Shown piece after piece: positions 1-6,165 of a stretch of DNA of 16,314 nt. The notes beneath the pieces were generated by a model. That model saw nothing but the letters and a program-made list of their open reading frames with translations. It searched no databases and was not told the DNA's origin. Every line of letters begins with the position of its first letter. Position 1 is the first letter of the stretch. The DNA comes from an uncultured Clostridia bacterium. Its GTDB lineage: Bacteria; Bacillota; Clostridia; Christensenellales; Aristaeellaceae. Position numbers and translations under genes: made by a program. The stretch is from positions 1-16,314 of the forward strand of contig CAMOUF010000211.1 of NCBI GenBank assembly GCA_946626395.1. Direction: 5' to 3'.

Positions 1-49
1 TGGACAGGGCCAGGATCAGGGCAGCCAGCAGGGCAACGATCTTTTTCAT
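1..49 (-). CDS. Exported protein, N-terminal fragment (signal peptide only)
   Basis: Only the first 16 codons are inside the window; the gene continues past the left edge. They read M-K-K-I-V-A-L-L-A-A-L-I-L-A-L-S, a charged start followed by a hydrophobic stretch, as in a Sec signal peptide or lipoprotein signal of a Gram-positive bacterium. The ATG lies behind a strong AGGAGG-type ribosome binding site (about 57-63 on the opposite strand) at normal spacing. A promoter at 105-134 and a pair of direct repeats at 139-169 point at this gene. The mature protein is not visible, so function is unknown. A solute-binding lipoprotein of an ABC transporter would fit the signal and the kind of operator, but this is a guess. 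Confidence 0.8.
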   Translation of the reverse strand, partial: MKKIVALLAALILALS

Positions 50-104
50 GGGGAATCCTCCTTCATGATTTCAACCTGTTTTGGCAGGTCGTCTTTGTGG
101 CTCT

Positions 105-134
105 ACTGTATCAAATGGGGCCCTTTTACCGCAA
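105..134 (-). promoter_or_regulatory. Sigma-A type promoter of the exported-protein gene
   Basis: On the minus strand a -35 element TTGCGG (129-134) and a -10 element TACAGT (105-110) are separated by 18 bp. Both elements are imperfect, as expected for a promoter that depends on an activator. The direct repeats at 139-169 end only 4 bp upstream of the -35. The leader then contains a small inverted repeat, ACCTG/CAGGT (74-89), before the ribosome binding site. Confidence 0.55.
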
Positions 135-138
135 GGCG

Positions 139-169
139 TACATCGTAACTGATGGTTTTTACATCGTAA
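139..169 (-). promoter_or_regulatory. Putative activator operator: two direct repeats with 21-bp period
   Basis: The 10-mer TTACGATGTA (minus-strand reading) occurs at 160-169 and again, without a mismatch, at 139-148. The copies start 21 bp apart, two turns of the helix, so both face the same side of the DNA. They sit just upstream of a weak -35. This geometry is known for AraC-family activators and for LytTR response regulators, both of which bind direct repeats with 21-bp spacing next to -35. Which family binds here is inference. Confidence 0.5.
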
Positions 170-205
170 TTGTGCTTTATTATTTGGCTTAATGCAAAAG
201 TTTGT

Positions 206-243
206 GGGGGGACCCTCTCTTTGAATACCAAAGAGGGTCCCCC
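206..243. repeat. Strong GC-rich inverted repeat, possibly the terminator of the CDF-Nudix unit
   Basis: The left arm 207-217 pairs perfectly with 233-243 (GGGGGACCCTC/GAGGGTCCCCC). The stem continues as TTTG/CAAA (220-223 with 229-232) after a two-base bulge (218-219), closing a 5-base loop. It lies between the end of the Nudix gene and the next minus-strand promoter, where a terminator is expected. Neither side has a clear run of T directly after the stem, so it may be an atypical terminator or a dispersed hairpin element. The remaining intergenic sequence (244-358) shows no gene. Confidence 0.5.
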
Positions 244-358
244 GCGCCTCCTCCGAGTAAGCAATATTGGAATCAGTTAACGTGTTCTTTATAAATCATA
301 TTTGGAGTATAATATCAGGGGATTGATTGGCATTGCTCCCACAAGATTTGTATTGAAA

Positions 359-931
359 TTATCCGTTCAATATGATCCCTGCTTTTTCATTCAGCTTTCG
401 GTAAATGCGCTGGGCCATCCATGGTTCGGCGCAGTTTTTTTCGATTTCCTCCAGGAGGAACCAGTGCACCGCGGCGTTTTCGTCAGCCTTAGGCCGAATG
501 GGCTCTGAAGGGTCAGCCAGCAAAAGATAGGTCACGTTCAGGTGCAGATGACTGGACACGTATTGTCCTTTTTTTTCATGGCCCTCCACGGTCAGGGTTT
601 CCAAAGAAAAAATGTCTTCGGAAAAAGGCTTGGCATGAACCCCTGTTTCCTCCTTCGCTTCCCGAAGGGCCACAGCCAGCAGATCCCTTTCCCCGTCCGC
701 GTGGCCGCCGGTCCAGGCCCAGGACTGATAAATGTTGTGATACGCCATCAGCACCTGCCGCCCGTCCGGGCTCAAAATCCAGGAGGACGCGGTAAAATGC
801 ATCACCGGATTCTCCCTGGTAAAAGGATCGGGGGACGCAGACAGGGCGTTCAGCATCACCGCGCGGTCCCGCTCCTCCTGCTCATTCCAGGGGGTATATT
901 TTTTCAGCGCCTGCTCCAAAGACAAATGCAT
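359..931 (-). CDS. Nudix hydrolase
   Basis: A 190-residue protein of the Nudix superfamily, which hydrolyses nucleoside diphosphates linked to another group, using Mg or Mn held by the Nudix box. The box is at residues 75-98: GGHADGE, then R90-E91-A-K-E94-E95-T-G97-V98, so the REUXEEXGU core is complete. In the alignment fixed by this core, the upstream Glu of GX5E is an Arg (R82) and a Glu is one residue earlier, a variation seen in GGH-type Nudix proteins. Length is typical of a single-domain enzyme with an N-terminal extension. The ATG follows AGGAAGGA at 943-950. It starts 29 bp after the stop of the CDF exporter and has no promoter of its own that I can see, so it is probably cotranscribed under the riboswitch. 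The substrate cannot be told from sequence. Confidence 0.9.
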   Translation of the reverse strand: MHLSLEQALKKYTPWNEQEERDRAVMLNALSASPDPFTRENPVMHFTASSWILSPDGRQVLMAYHNIYQSWAWTGGHADGERDLLAVALREAKEETGVHAKPFSEDIFSLETLTVEGHEKKGQYVSSHLHLNVTYLLLADPSEPIRPKADENAAVHWFLLEEIEKNCAEPWMAQRIYRKLNEKAGIILNG

Positions 932-960
932 GGCGTATCGTTCCTTCCTGCTGTACAGCT

Positions 961-1848
961 TTATTCTGCTTCCTGCGGCTCTCCGGTGGGATTCACATGG
1001 ATCATGATATGCTTCACCTTGGGGAATTGCCGTTCAATATCGGTATGCACCCTTTCCGCGATAGCGTGGGCCTGGGTCAGGGGCAAAGCGCCGTCAGCGG
1101 AGATTTCCATTTCGATATAGATGCGGCTGCCGAATTTCCGGGTCATTAGCCGGTCAATGGACGCAACACCAGGATGCTGCATGGCGCAGGCCCGGATAGC
1201 GGCTTCCGTTTCCTCATCCACACTTTGATCCACCATCTTATTCACCGCGTCGGTAAAAATATCATAGGCCGCCTTGCCGATGAACAGGCAGATCACCAGG
1301 CTGGCGATGGGGTCCAGGATGGGCAGGCCCAGCCGCGCCCCGCCAATGCCGATCAAAGCGCCGATGGAGCTCAGGGCGTCGGAGCGGTGATGCCAGGCAT
1401 CGGCCATCAGGGCGTCGGAGTCGATTTGCTTCGCCGCCCTCCGGGTGTAGCGGAACATGGCTTCCTTCACCAGGATGGATACAATGGCGGCGGCCAGCGC
1501 CAGCGCGCCGGGAACATTCAGCGTTTCGGGCGACAGGATTTTTTTCACCCCGGAATAGCCGATCATCAGCCCCGTGGCCAGCAGCACCCCGGCCAGGATA
1601 ATGGCGGCAACGCATTCCATGCGCTCGTGGCCGTAAGGATGCTCCTTATCGGACGCCTTTCCCGCCGCCCGCACCCCGATCATCACGATGATGGTGCTGA
1701 ACACATCGGAAATGGAATGCACCGCGTCGGACACCATGGCCCCGGAGCGGGCCAGCAGCCCCGCGGCCAGCTTCACCGCCGACAGGGCGGCATTGGCATA
1801 AATAGTCATCCGGGAAACGTGATAGGCAATCTTTTTGGTTTGTTCCAT
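961..1848 (-). CDS. Cation diffusion facilitator (CDF) metal exporter, probably Ni/Co-responsive
   Basis: A CDF-family divalent metal/proton antiporter of the cytoplasmic membrane, about 295 residues. Counting from the GTG at 1860, the family marks are S44-D45-A-V-H48-S-I-S-D52 in helix 2, HPYGH at 74-78 in the loop after it, and H157-H-R-S-D161 in helix 5. H48, D52, H157 and D161 would form the transport site (an HD-HD set). The C-terminal cytoplasmic domain (about 210-292) with its His-rich end (HIMIHVNP) is the usual dimerisation domain. Two starts are possible: ATG at 1848 with GGAG six bases upstream, chosen here, or GTG at 1860 with GAGG, which adds four residues. The leader carries a NiCo-type riboswitch, which suggests nickel or cobalt export. 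Zinc, iron or manganese cannot be excluded from the protein alone. Confidence 0.92.
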   Translation of the reverse strand: MEQTKKIAYHVSRMTIYANAALSAVKLAAGLLARSGAMVSDAVHSISDVFSTIIVMIGVRAAGKASDKEHPYGHERMECVAAIILAGVLLATGLMIGYSGVKKILSPETLNVPGALALAAAIVSILVKEAMFRYTRRAAKQIDSDALMADAWHHRSDALSSIGALIGIGGARLGLPILDPIASLVICLFIGKAAYDIFTDAVNKMVDQSVDEETEAAIRACAMQHPGVASIDRLMTRKFGSRIYIEMEISADGALPLTQAHAIAERVHTDIERQFPKVKHIMIHVNPTGEPQEAE

Positions 1849-1887
1849 CGTTGGCTCCACTCCTCGCCTCTCGTCCTTTCAGAATAG

Positions 1888-1980
1888 AAAAAAAGGACCA
1901 AGCAATGATATGCCTGTCCCGCAGAAAATATGCGTCCCTGCTGCCGCGTCCGCGGCCCGGCTCCCAAGGGCCTGATCAAT
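1888..1980 (-). promoter_or_regulatory. NiCo (czcD) riboswitch with overlapping intrinsic terminator
   Basis: Read on the minus strand, the leader holds the conserved elements of the NiCo riboswitch in order. They are CAGGC (about 1969-1973), GCCGGGC (1955-1961), a hairpin CCGC-GGAC-GCGG (1944-1955), GGCAGCAG leading into a stem closed by CTGC (about 1921-1942), and GGGACAG (1914-1920). From memory of the family, GCCGGGC, GCGGCA and GGGACAG are its hallmarks, and it often precedes CDF genes. The last element is also the left arm of a terminator: 1911-1920 pairs with 1895-1904 around the loop 1905-1910, followed by seven U (1888-1894). Metal binding would hold GGGACAG in the aptamer and let transcription continue. 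Helix P2 looks very short here (CC/GG) and P1 is weak. Confidence 0.82.
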
Positions 1981-1986
1981 GAGATC

Positions 1987-2015
1987 ATTATAACTGATAT
2001 TGGAAATAAAAGCAA
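1987..2015 (-). promoter_or_regulatory. Promoter of the riboswitch-CDF-Nudix unit
   Basis: On the minus strand -35 TTGCTT (2010-2015) and a perfect -10 TATAAT (1987-1992) are spaced by 17 bp. Start of transcription is expected at or near A1980, exactly where the aptamer sequence begins. It diverges from the promoter at 2058-2086. Confidence 0.75.
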
Positions 2016-2057
2016 GAAAATTATTCCACCGCCCTGATTCATCCGTTTATATTTTTC

Positions 2058-2086
2058 TGGACAAGTAATGAAAGAAAGGCTATAAT
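2058..2086 (+). promoter_or_regulatory. Promoter of the M32 carboxypeptidase unit
   Basis: TGGACA (2058-2063), 17 bp, TATAAT (2081-2086). The expected start near 2093 leaves a leader of about 25 bases with the ribosome binding site AGGAAAGG before the ATG at 2118. Confidence 0.75.
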
Positions 2087-2117
2087 CAAAGCAGAAACAG
2101 GAAAGGCGGACAGCAGG

Positions 2118-3620
2118 ATGGAACTGGAACAAGCAAGAAAAGACCTTGTCACCTTACAGGTAAAAATGAGTGCGTACAGCCACGCCATGGGGCTCATCAG
2201 CTATGATGGGGAAACCACCGCTCCCCGGGGCACGGCCGGGAACCGGGCCCAGACCCTGGGCATTTTGAGCGAAATCACCTATCAGCTTTCCACCGGCGCC
2301 GACACTGTGGCGCTGCTGGAATACCTGGACAGCCAGAAGGAGCAGCTGACGGAACGGGAAAACCGGATGGTGTATCTCCTGCTCAAGGACATTCGCTTCA
2401 TGCAGAAGATTCCTCAGGAAGAATACGTGGCCTTTGAAAAGCTGGCGGTGGAAAGCGAGGACGTATGGCACAGCGCCAAAATAAACAGCGATTTTGCTTC
2501 CTTCGCCCCCTATCTGGAAAAGATGGTGGACTATCGGCTGCGGTTCGCCCGGTACGCCGCCCCGGACATGGACCCCTACGATTACTGGCTGAACGAATTT
2601 GAACCGGGGCTGAACAGGGAAAAATGCGATGCCTTCTTTGGCCAATTGAAAGCGCGGCTGGTGCCCTTGATTCACCAATGCGCCGCCCGGCCCCAGGTCA
2701 GCGATCAATGCCTCAAAGGAAATTTTGACGACGCCCGCCAGGAAACACTGGCCTATTGGCTCATGGACGTAATGGGCCTGGACCGGGACCACGTGGGCCT
2801 GTCTACCACCGAGCACCCCTTCACCACCAGCCTGGGCTCCCACCTGGACGAGCGCATCACCACCCATTATTATCCCGAAGATTTGAGCTCCTCCATGTTC
2901 AGCGTGATCCACGAGGGCGGCCATGCCCTGTACGACACCGGCTCCGACGAGGATTTGGCCTATACCGTGCTGGACGGCGGCGTGTCCATGGGCATTCACG
3001 AAAGCCAGAGCCGCTTTTATGAAAATATCCTGGGCCGCAGCAAGGGCTTTGCCAGGTTCATTTTCCCCAAGCTCCAGGCGCTGTTCCCCGAGGAAATGAA
3101 GCCCTATACATGGCAGGATTTTTATAAAGCGGTCAACAAAGTGCAGCCCTCTCTGATCCGCACGGAGGCGGACGAGGTGACCTATTGCCTGCATGTGATG
3201 ATCCGGTATGAGCTGGAAAAGCGGCTGATGGCGGGAGAATTAGAGGTGCGGGATTTGCCCAGGGCCTGGAACGGCATGTACCGGGAGTATCTGGGCATCG
3301 ACGTGCCGGACGACAGGCGCGGCGTTTTGCAGGACAGTCATTGGTCCTCCGGCGCGTTCGGCTATTTCCCCTCCTATGCCCTGGGCAGCGCTTACGGGGC
3401 CCAGTTCCTGGCGAAAATGAAGGAAACCGTGGACGTGGACGCCGCCCTGGAAAAGGGTGACTTTGGCCCCATGAACCAATGGAACCGGGAGCATATCTGG
3501 CGTTACGGCTGCCTGCTCACCCCTGCGCAAATCCTGGAAAACGCGATGGGCCAGCCCTTTGACCCTTCCTATTATCTCAATTATTTGGAAGCCAAATGCA
3601 AGGATGTATACGGCTTCTGA
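2118..3620 (+). CDS. Carboxypeptidase, metallopeptidase family M32
   Basis: A 500-residue zinc (or cobalt) carboxypeptidase of the thermostable carboxypeptidase Taq family, a soluble cytoplasmic enzyme that trims C-terminal residues from peptides. The metal site is H265-E266-G-G-H269 with the third ligand in H294-E295-S-Q-S-R-F-Y-E-N. Other family marks are DPYDYWLNEFEPG (152-164), TTEHPFTT (230-237), IRTEADEVTY (347-356) and GAFGYFPSYALG (412-423), all intact. Length matches the family (about 490-510). No signal peptide is present. The start follows AGGAAAGG and the promoter at 2058-2086. A small flavin-type protein begins 28 bp after its stop, in one transcript. Physiological substrates are unknown; recycling of peptides is the likely role. 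Confidence 0.96.
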   Translation: MELEQARKDLVTLQVKMSAYSHAMGLISYDGETTAPRGTAGNRAQTLGILSEITYQLSTGADTVALLEYLDSQKEQLTERENRMVYLLLKDIRFMQKIPQEEYVAFEKLAVESEDVWHSAKINSDFASFAPYLEKMVDYRLRFARYAAPDMDPYDYWLNEFEPGLNREKCDAFFGQLKARLVPLIHQCAARPQVSDQCLKGNFDDARQETLAYWLMDVMGLDRDHVGLSTTEHPFTTSLGSHLDERITTHYYPEDLSSSMFSVIHEGGHALYDTGSDEDLAYTVLDGGVSMGIHESQSRFYENILGRSKGFARFIFPKLQALFPEEMKPYTWQDFYKAVNKVQPSLIRTEADEVTYCLHVMIRYELEKRLMAGELEVRDLPRAWNGMYREYLGIDVPDDRRGVLQDSHWSSGAFGYFPSYALGSAYGAQFLAKMKETVDVDAALEKGDFGPMNQWNREHIWRYGCLLTPAQILENAMGQPFDPSYYLNYLEAKCKDVYGF

Positions 3621-3648
3621 AATAAAACAAACAAGGAGGAATCATCCC

Positions 3649-4041
3649 ATGGAAAAGGTGCTGCAGTTTTTGAAGGAAGCCCAAACCTATTATCTGGCCA
3701 CGATGGAGGGCGACCAGCCCCGGGTGCGCCCCTTTGGCACCATCGATCTGTTTGAAGGCAAGCTGTATTTCCAGACCGGCAAGGTGAAGGACGTATCCAA
3801 GCAAATCCATGCCAATCCCAAAATCGAAATCTGCGCCTTCAAGGACGGCGTGTGGCTGCGGGTGGCGGCCAAAGCCTATGCCGACGACCGGCTGGCTCCT
3901 CAGGAACATATGCTGGCGGAATACCCCTCCCTCCAGGCCATGTACAAGCCCGGCGACGGCAACAGCGAAGTGTTTTATCTGAAGGACGCCACCGCCACCT
4001 TCTCCTCCTTCACCGCCGCCCCGGAAGTGGTGACCTTCTGA
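3649..4041 (+). CDS. Pyridoxamine 5'-phosphate oxidase-like split-barrel protein
   Basis: A 130-residue protein of the FMN-binding split beta-barrel superfamily. The recognisable part is the N-terminal strand pair with ATMEGDQPRVRPFG (17-30), followed by GKLYFQTGKVKDVSKQI (37-53) and NPKIEICAF (56-64), the typical layout of short PNPOx-like proteins. These often bind FMN, F420 or haem; the reaction is not predictable here, and it is too short to be a true PdxH. The start at 3649 is fixed by AAGGAGGA (3632-3640), eight bases upstream; a longer reading from 3559 would overlap the M32 gene and lacks such a site. A terminator at 4065-4096 ends the unit. Confidence 0.88.
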   Translation: MEKVLQFLKEAQTYYLATMEGDQPRVRPFGTIDLFEGKLYFQTGKVKDVSKQIHANPKIEICAFKDGVWLRVAAKAYADDRLAPQEHMLAEYPSLQAMYKPGDGNSEVFYLKDATATFSSFTAAPEVVTF

Positions 4042-4064
4042 TACTTTGGATATCTGGCGATCGC

Positions 4065-4096
4065 ATGCCGTGGGCTGAAAAGCTCACGGCATTTTT
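4065..4096 (+). terminator. Intrinsic terminator after the M32/PNPOx unit
   Basis: Arms 4065-4076 and 4081-4092 form a 12-bp stem with one G-U pair and a GAAA tetraloop, followed by a T run (4092-4096). Confidence 0.9.
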
Positions 4097-4141
4097 ATGC
4101 CTGGAAAGCGATGGAAACAGGTAGCTTTCCCGGACGCTCTG

Positions 4142-4150
4142 TGCTATAAT
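4142..4150 (+). promoter_or_regulatory. Extended -10 promoter of the moxR unit
   Basis: TGCTATAAT is an extended -10 element with a perfect TATAAT at 4145-4150. The sequence 17 bp upstream (TAGCTT, 4122-4127) is a poor -35, which the TG extension can make up for. The leader is about 25 bases with AGGGGGA before ATG 4181. Confidence 0.65.
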
Positions 4151-4180
4151 AGAATCCAGGAAAGAAAAAGGGGGACGCGT

Positions 4181-5122
4181 ATGCAGACTCAGCCGTTTGT
4201 CAGCCTGAAAGAAAGAATCCTGGAAAACTGCGGCCGCGTGATCGTGGGCAAGGAGGAGGCCATCGAGCAGATCGTGGTGTGCCTCATCGCATCGGGTCAC
4301 ATCCTGCTGGAGGACGTGCCCGGAACGGGGAAAACCATGCTGCTGCGCGCCTTCGCCAAATCCATCGGCGGGGGTTTCAGGCGCATTCAATTCACTCCGG
4401 ACCTGATGCCGTCGGACCTGACGGGCATCAATTTCTTCAACCAGAAGAAGGGGGAATTCGAGTTCCGCCCCGGCCCGCTTTTTTCCCAGATCATCCTGGC
4501 GGATGAAATCAACCGAGCCACGCCCCGGAGCCAGGCGGCGCTGCTGGAAGCCATGGAGGAAAAGCAGATCACCGTGGACGGCGTAACCTACACGATGAAG
4601 CGGCCCTACATGGTCATGGCCAGCCAGAACCCCCTGGAATCCTACGGCACCTTTCCCCTGCCCGAAGCCCAGCTGGACCGGTTTTTCATGCGCTTAAAAC
4701 TGGGATATATGACAAGGGCTCAGGAAATCGGCGTGCTGCGCAGGCCGGACAGCCAAACGCTGCTGAAGGAATTGAAGCCGGTGATCCGGGAGGGAGAGCT
4801 AAAGGCTCTTGAAGAAAGCTATTCCCAGGTGCGGGTCAGCGACGATATCGCCGGGTATATGATGGATCTGATTGAAGCTACTCGAAGAAGCGAATTGCTT
4901 CTCACCGGCGTTTCCACCCGGGGCAGCCTGGCCCTGTACCGGGCCAGCCAAATCTATGCCGCCCTTCAGGGGCGGGATTATGTGATCCCCGAGGACGTGA
5001 AGCGGGAGGCCGTTTGGGTGCTGCCCCACCGGCTGACGCTGGTGAACCAGAGCCACCTGGACGCTGTCCGCTTTGTGCAGAACCTGCTGGACGAAGTTCC
5101 CGTCCCCCTGGAAAAGCTATGA
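4181..5122 (+). CDS. MoxR-family AAA+ ATPase
   Basis: A 313-residue MoxR-type AAA+ ATPase (AAA_3), a cytoplasmic chaperone-like ATPase thought to help assemble or activate partner proteins, often with VWA or DUF58 proteins. Walker A is D45-V-P-G-T-G-K51-T52, Walker B is I105-L-A-D108-E109, sensor 1 is around ASQNPLESYGTFPLPEAQLDRF (147-168, N150), and the C-terminal lid has STRGSLALYRASQ (245-257). All key residues are present and length is usual. The ATG at 4181 sits behind AGGGGGA; an in-frame upstream ATG at 4097 lies before the promoter and is rejected. The stop overlaps the start of the DUF58 gene by 4 nt (ATGA), which implies translational coupling. Confidence 0.95.
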   Translation: MQTQPFVSLKERILENCGRVIVGKEEAIEQIVVCLIASGHILLEDVPGTGKTMLLRAFAKSIGGGFRRIQFTPDLMPSDLTGINFFNQKKGEFEFRPGPLFSQIILADEINRATPRSQAALLEAMEEKQITVDGVTYTMKRPYMVMASQNPLESYGTFPLPEAQLDRFFMRLKLGYMTRAQEIGVLRRPDSQTLLKELKPVIREGELKALEESYSQVRVSDDIAGYMMDLIEATRRSELLLTGVSTRGSLALYRASQIYAALQGRDYVIPEDVKREAVWVLPHRLTLVNQSHLDAVRFVQNLLDEVPVPLEKL

Positions 5123-6165
5123 TCGCCTTTGTGCTTTTGTCCACGGTGGTGCTGTTGGCCCTGGTGGAAATTGCCAGCAGGCGGGAAAGCCTGCGGCCTT
5201 TGCAGGTGTCCTTTTCTTTGGATACCAAGCTGGTGGAGCCGGGCGAAATCGTAACGCTTCGCTACACGGTCAGCAATTACAGCCGCCTTCCCCTTTTGTA
5301 CGCCGGGCTGACCCTAAGGCTTGATTCCCAGTTCAATCTGGAGGAGGACGAAGCATTCCTTCGCCGCCACGTTCAAGAAGATTTTTCCGGCATCCGGGTG
5401 AACCAGCGCTTTTCCCTGGGGCCCCGCAGCCGGTTTTCCGGAAAGCTCCGGATTTCCGTCAAGCGCCGGGGGCTGTATGATTTGGGCAGGTATTACCTGG
5501 AATCCGGGGATTTTCTGGGCTTAAAGCCCCTGATGCGCTCCGGCGATGTGGAGGGCCGCGTCATCTGCACCGCGGCCTGCTGCGATCTTCCTTCCTTCCG
5601 GGCCCTGGGCGGCACTTTGGGGGCCATATCTGTTCGGCGCTTTCTCTATGATGATCCCAGCATGGTGCTGGGCTACAGGGAATATACCGGGCGGGAGCCC
5701 ATGAAGCAGATTTCCTGGAATCAAACGGCCAAGGCGGGAAAGCTGATCGTGCGCCAGCACGACTTTACCACCGACAGCGCCGCCGAATTGATCGTGCATA
5801 TCGATCCCTCCCGCCCGCCGCTGATGGAAAAATGCCTGTCCATGGCCGCCGCCGTGTGCCGGATGCTGGAAGAAAAAAAGATCCCTTATTCCATGCGGAG
5901 CAACGGCGACCTCTTTTCCATTACGGAAGGCCTGGGCCTGAGCCACTTGTATTTTATCCAGCGGCGCATTGGCCTGTCCCGGCTCACGGGCTACACCGGA
6001 TTTGCTGATTTGATCGAAACCTGTTTGCGCCATAAAAGGAACAACTGCGCCTTCATCGTCATCACGCCCACCCTGACAGAAAGCTGCCGCCAGGGAATCA
6101 GCAGGCTGGAAAAGTATGCCGACCAAAGGCCCATCGTGCTTTGCGCCGAGGAGGAAACATCATGA
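5119..6165 (+). CDS. DUF58 domain protein
   Basis: A 348-residue DUF58 protein, the usual partner of MoxR. Residues 1-18 form a single N-terminal membrane helix, so most of the protein is in one compartment; many relatives have two helices. Residues about 28-150 form beta-rich, Ig-like sequence. The DUF58 signature is G185-Y-R-E-Y-T-G-R-E-P-M-K-Q-I-S-W-N-Q at 185-202, leading to KLIVRQHD (208-215), and the rest (220-340) resembles a von Willebrand A-type fold with LIVHIDPSRPP in place of a strict DxSxS MIDAS. The ATG overlaps the moxR stop and the stop overlaps the next start. Role inferred from family: envelope-related complex handled by MoxR. Confidence 0.9.
   Translation: MIAFVLLSTVVLLALVEIASRRESLRPLQVSFSLDTKLVEPGEIVTLRYTVSNYSRLPLLYAGLTLRLDSQFNLEEDEAFLRRHVQEDFSGIRVNQRFSLGPRSRFSGKLRISVKRRGLYDLGRYYLESGDFLGLKPLMRSGDVEGRVICTAACCDLPSFRALGGTLGAISVRRFLYDDPSMVLGYREYTGREPMKQISWNQTAKAGKLIVRQHDFTTDSAAELIVHIDPSRPPLMEKCLSMAAAVCRMLEEKKIPYSMRSNGDLFSITEGLGLSHLYFIQRRIGLSRLTGYTGFADLIETCLRHKRNNCAFIVITPTLTESCRQGISRLEKYADQRPIVLCAEEETS

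Noticed and set aside
285..313. Plus-strand promoter-like TTCTTT, 17 bp, TATAAT
   Set aside because: It points into the antisense strand of the Nudix gene and no plus-strand gene follows; AT-rich intergenic DNA gives such matches by chance.
302..508. Plus-strand 68-residue reading frame overlapping the Nudix gene end
   Set aside because: Antisense to a clear Nudix gene, with no ribosome binding site or recognisable protein features.
1973..1987. Dyad TGATC-N5-GATCA resembling a Fur-type operator at the CDF promoter
   Set aside because: Its half overlaps the first bases of the riboswitch aptamer, which already explains the sequence; match to a Fur box is partial.
2154..3194. 346-residue minus-strand frame opposite the M32 gene
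   Set aside because: A shadow of the GC-rich coding strand; the M32 motifs are all on the plus strand.
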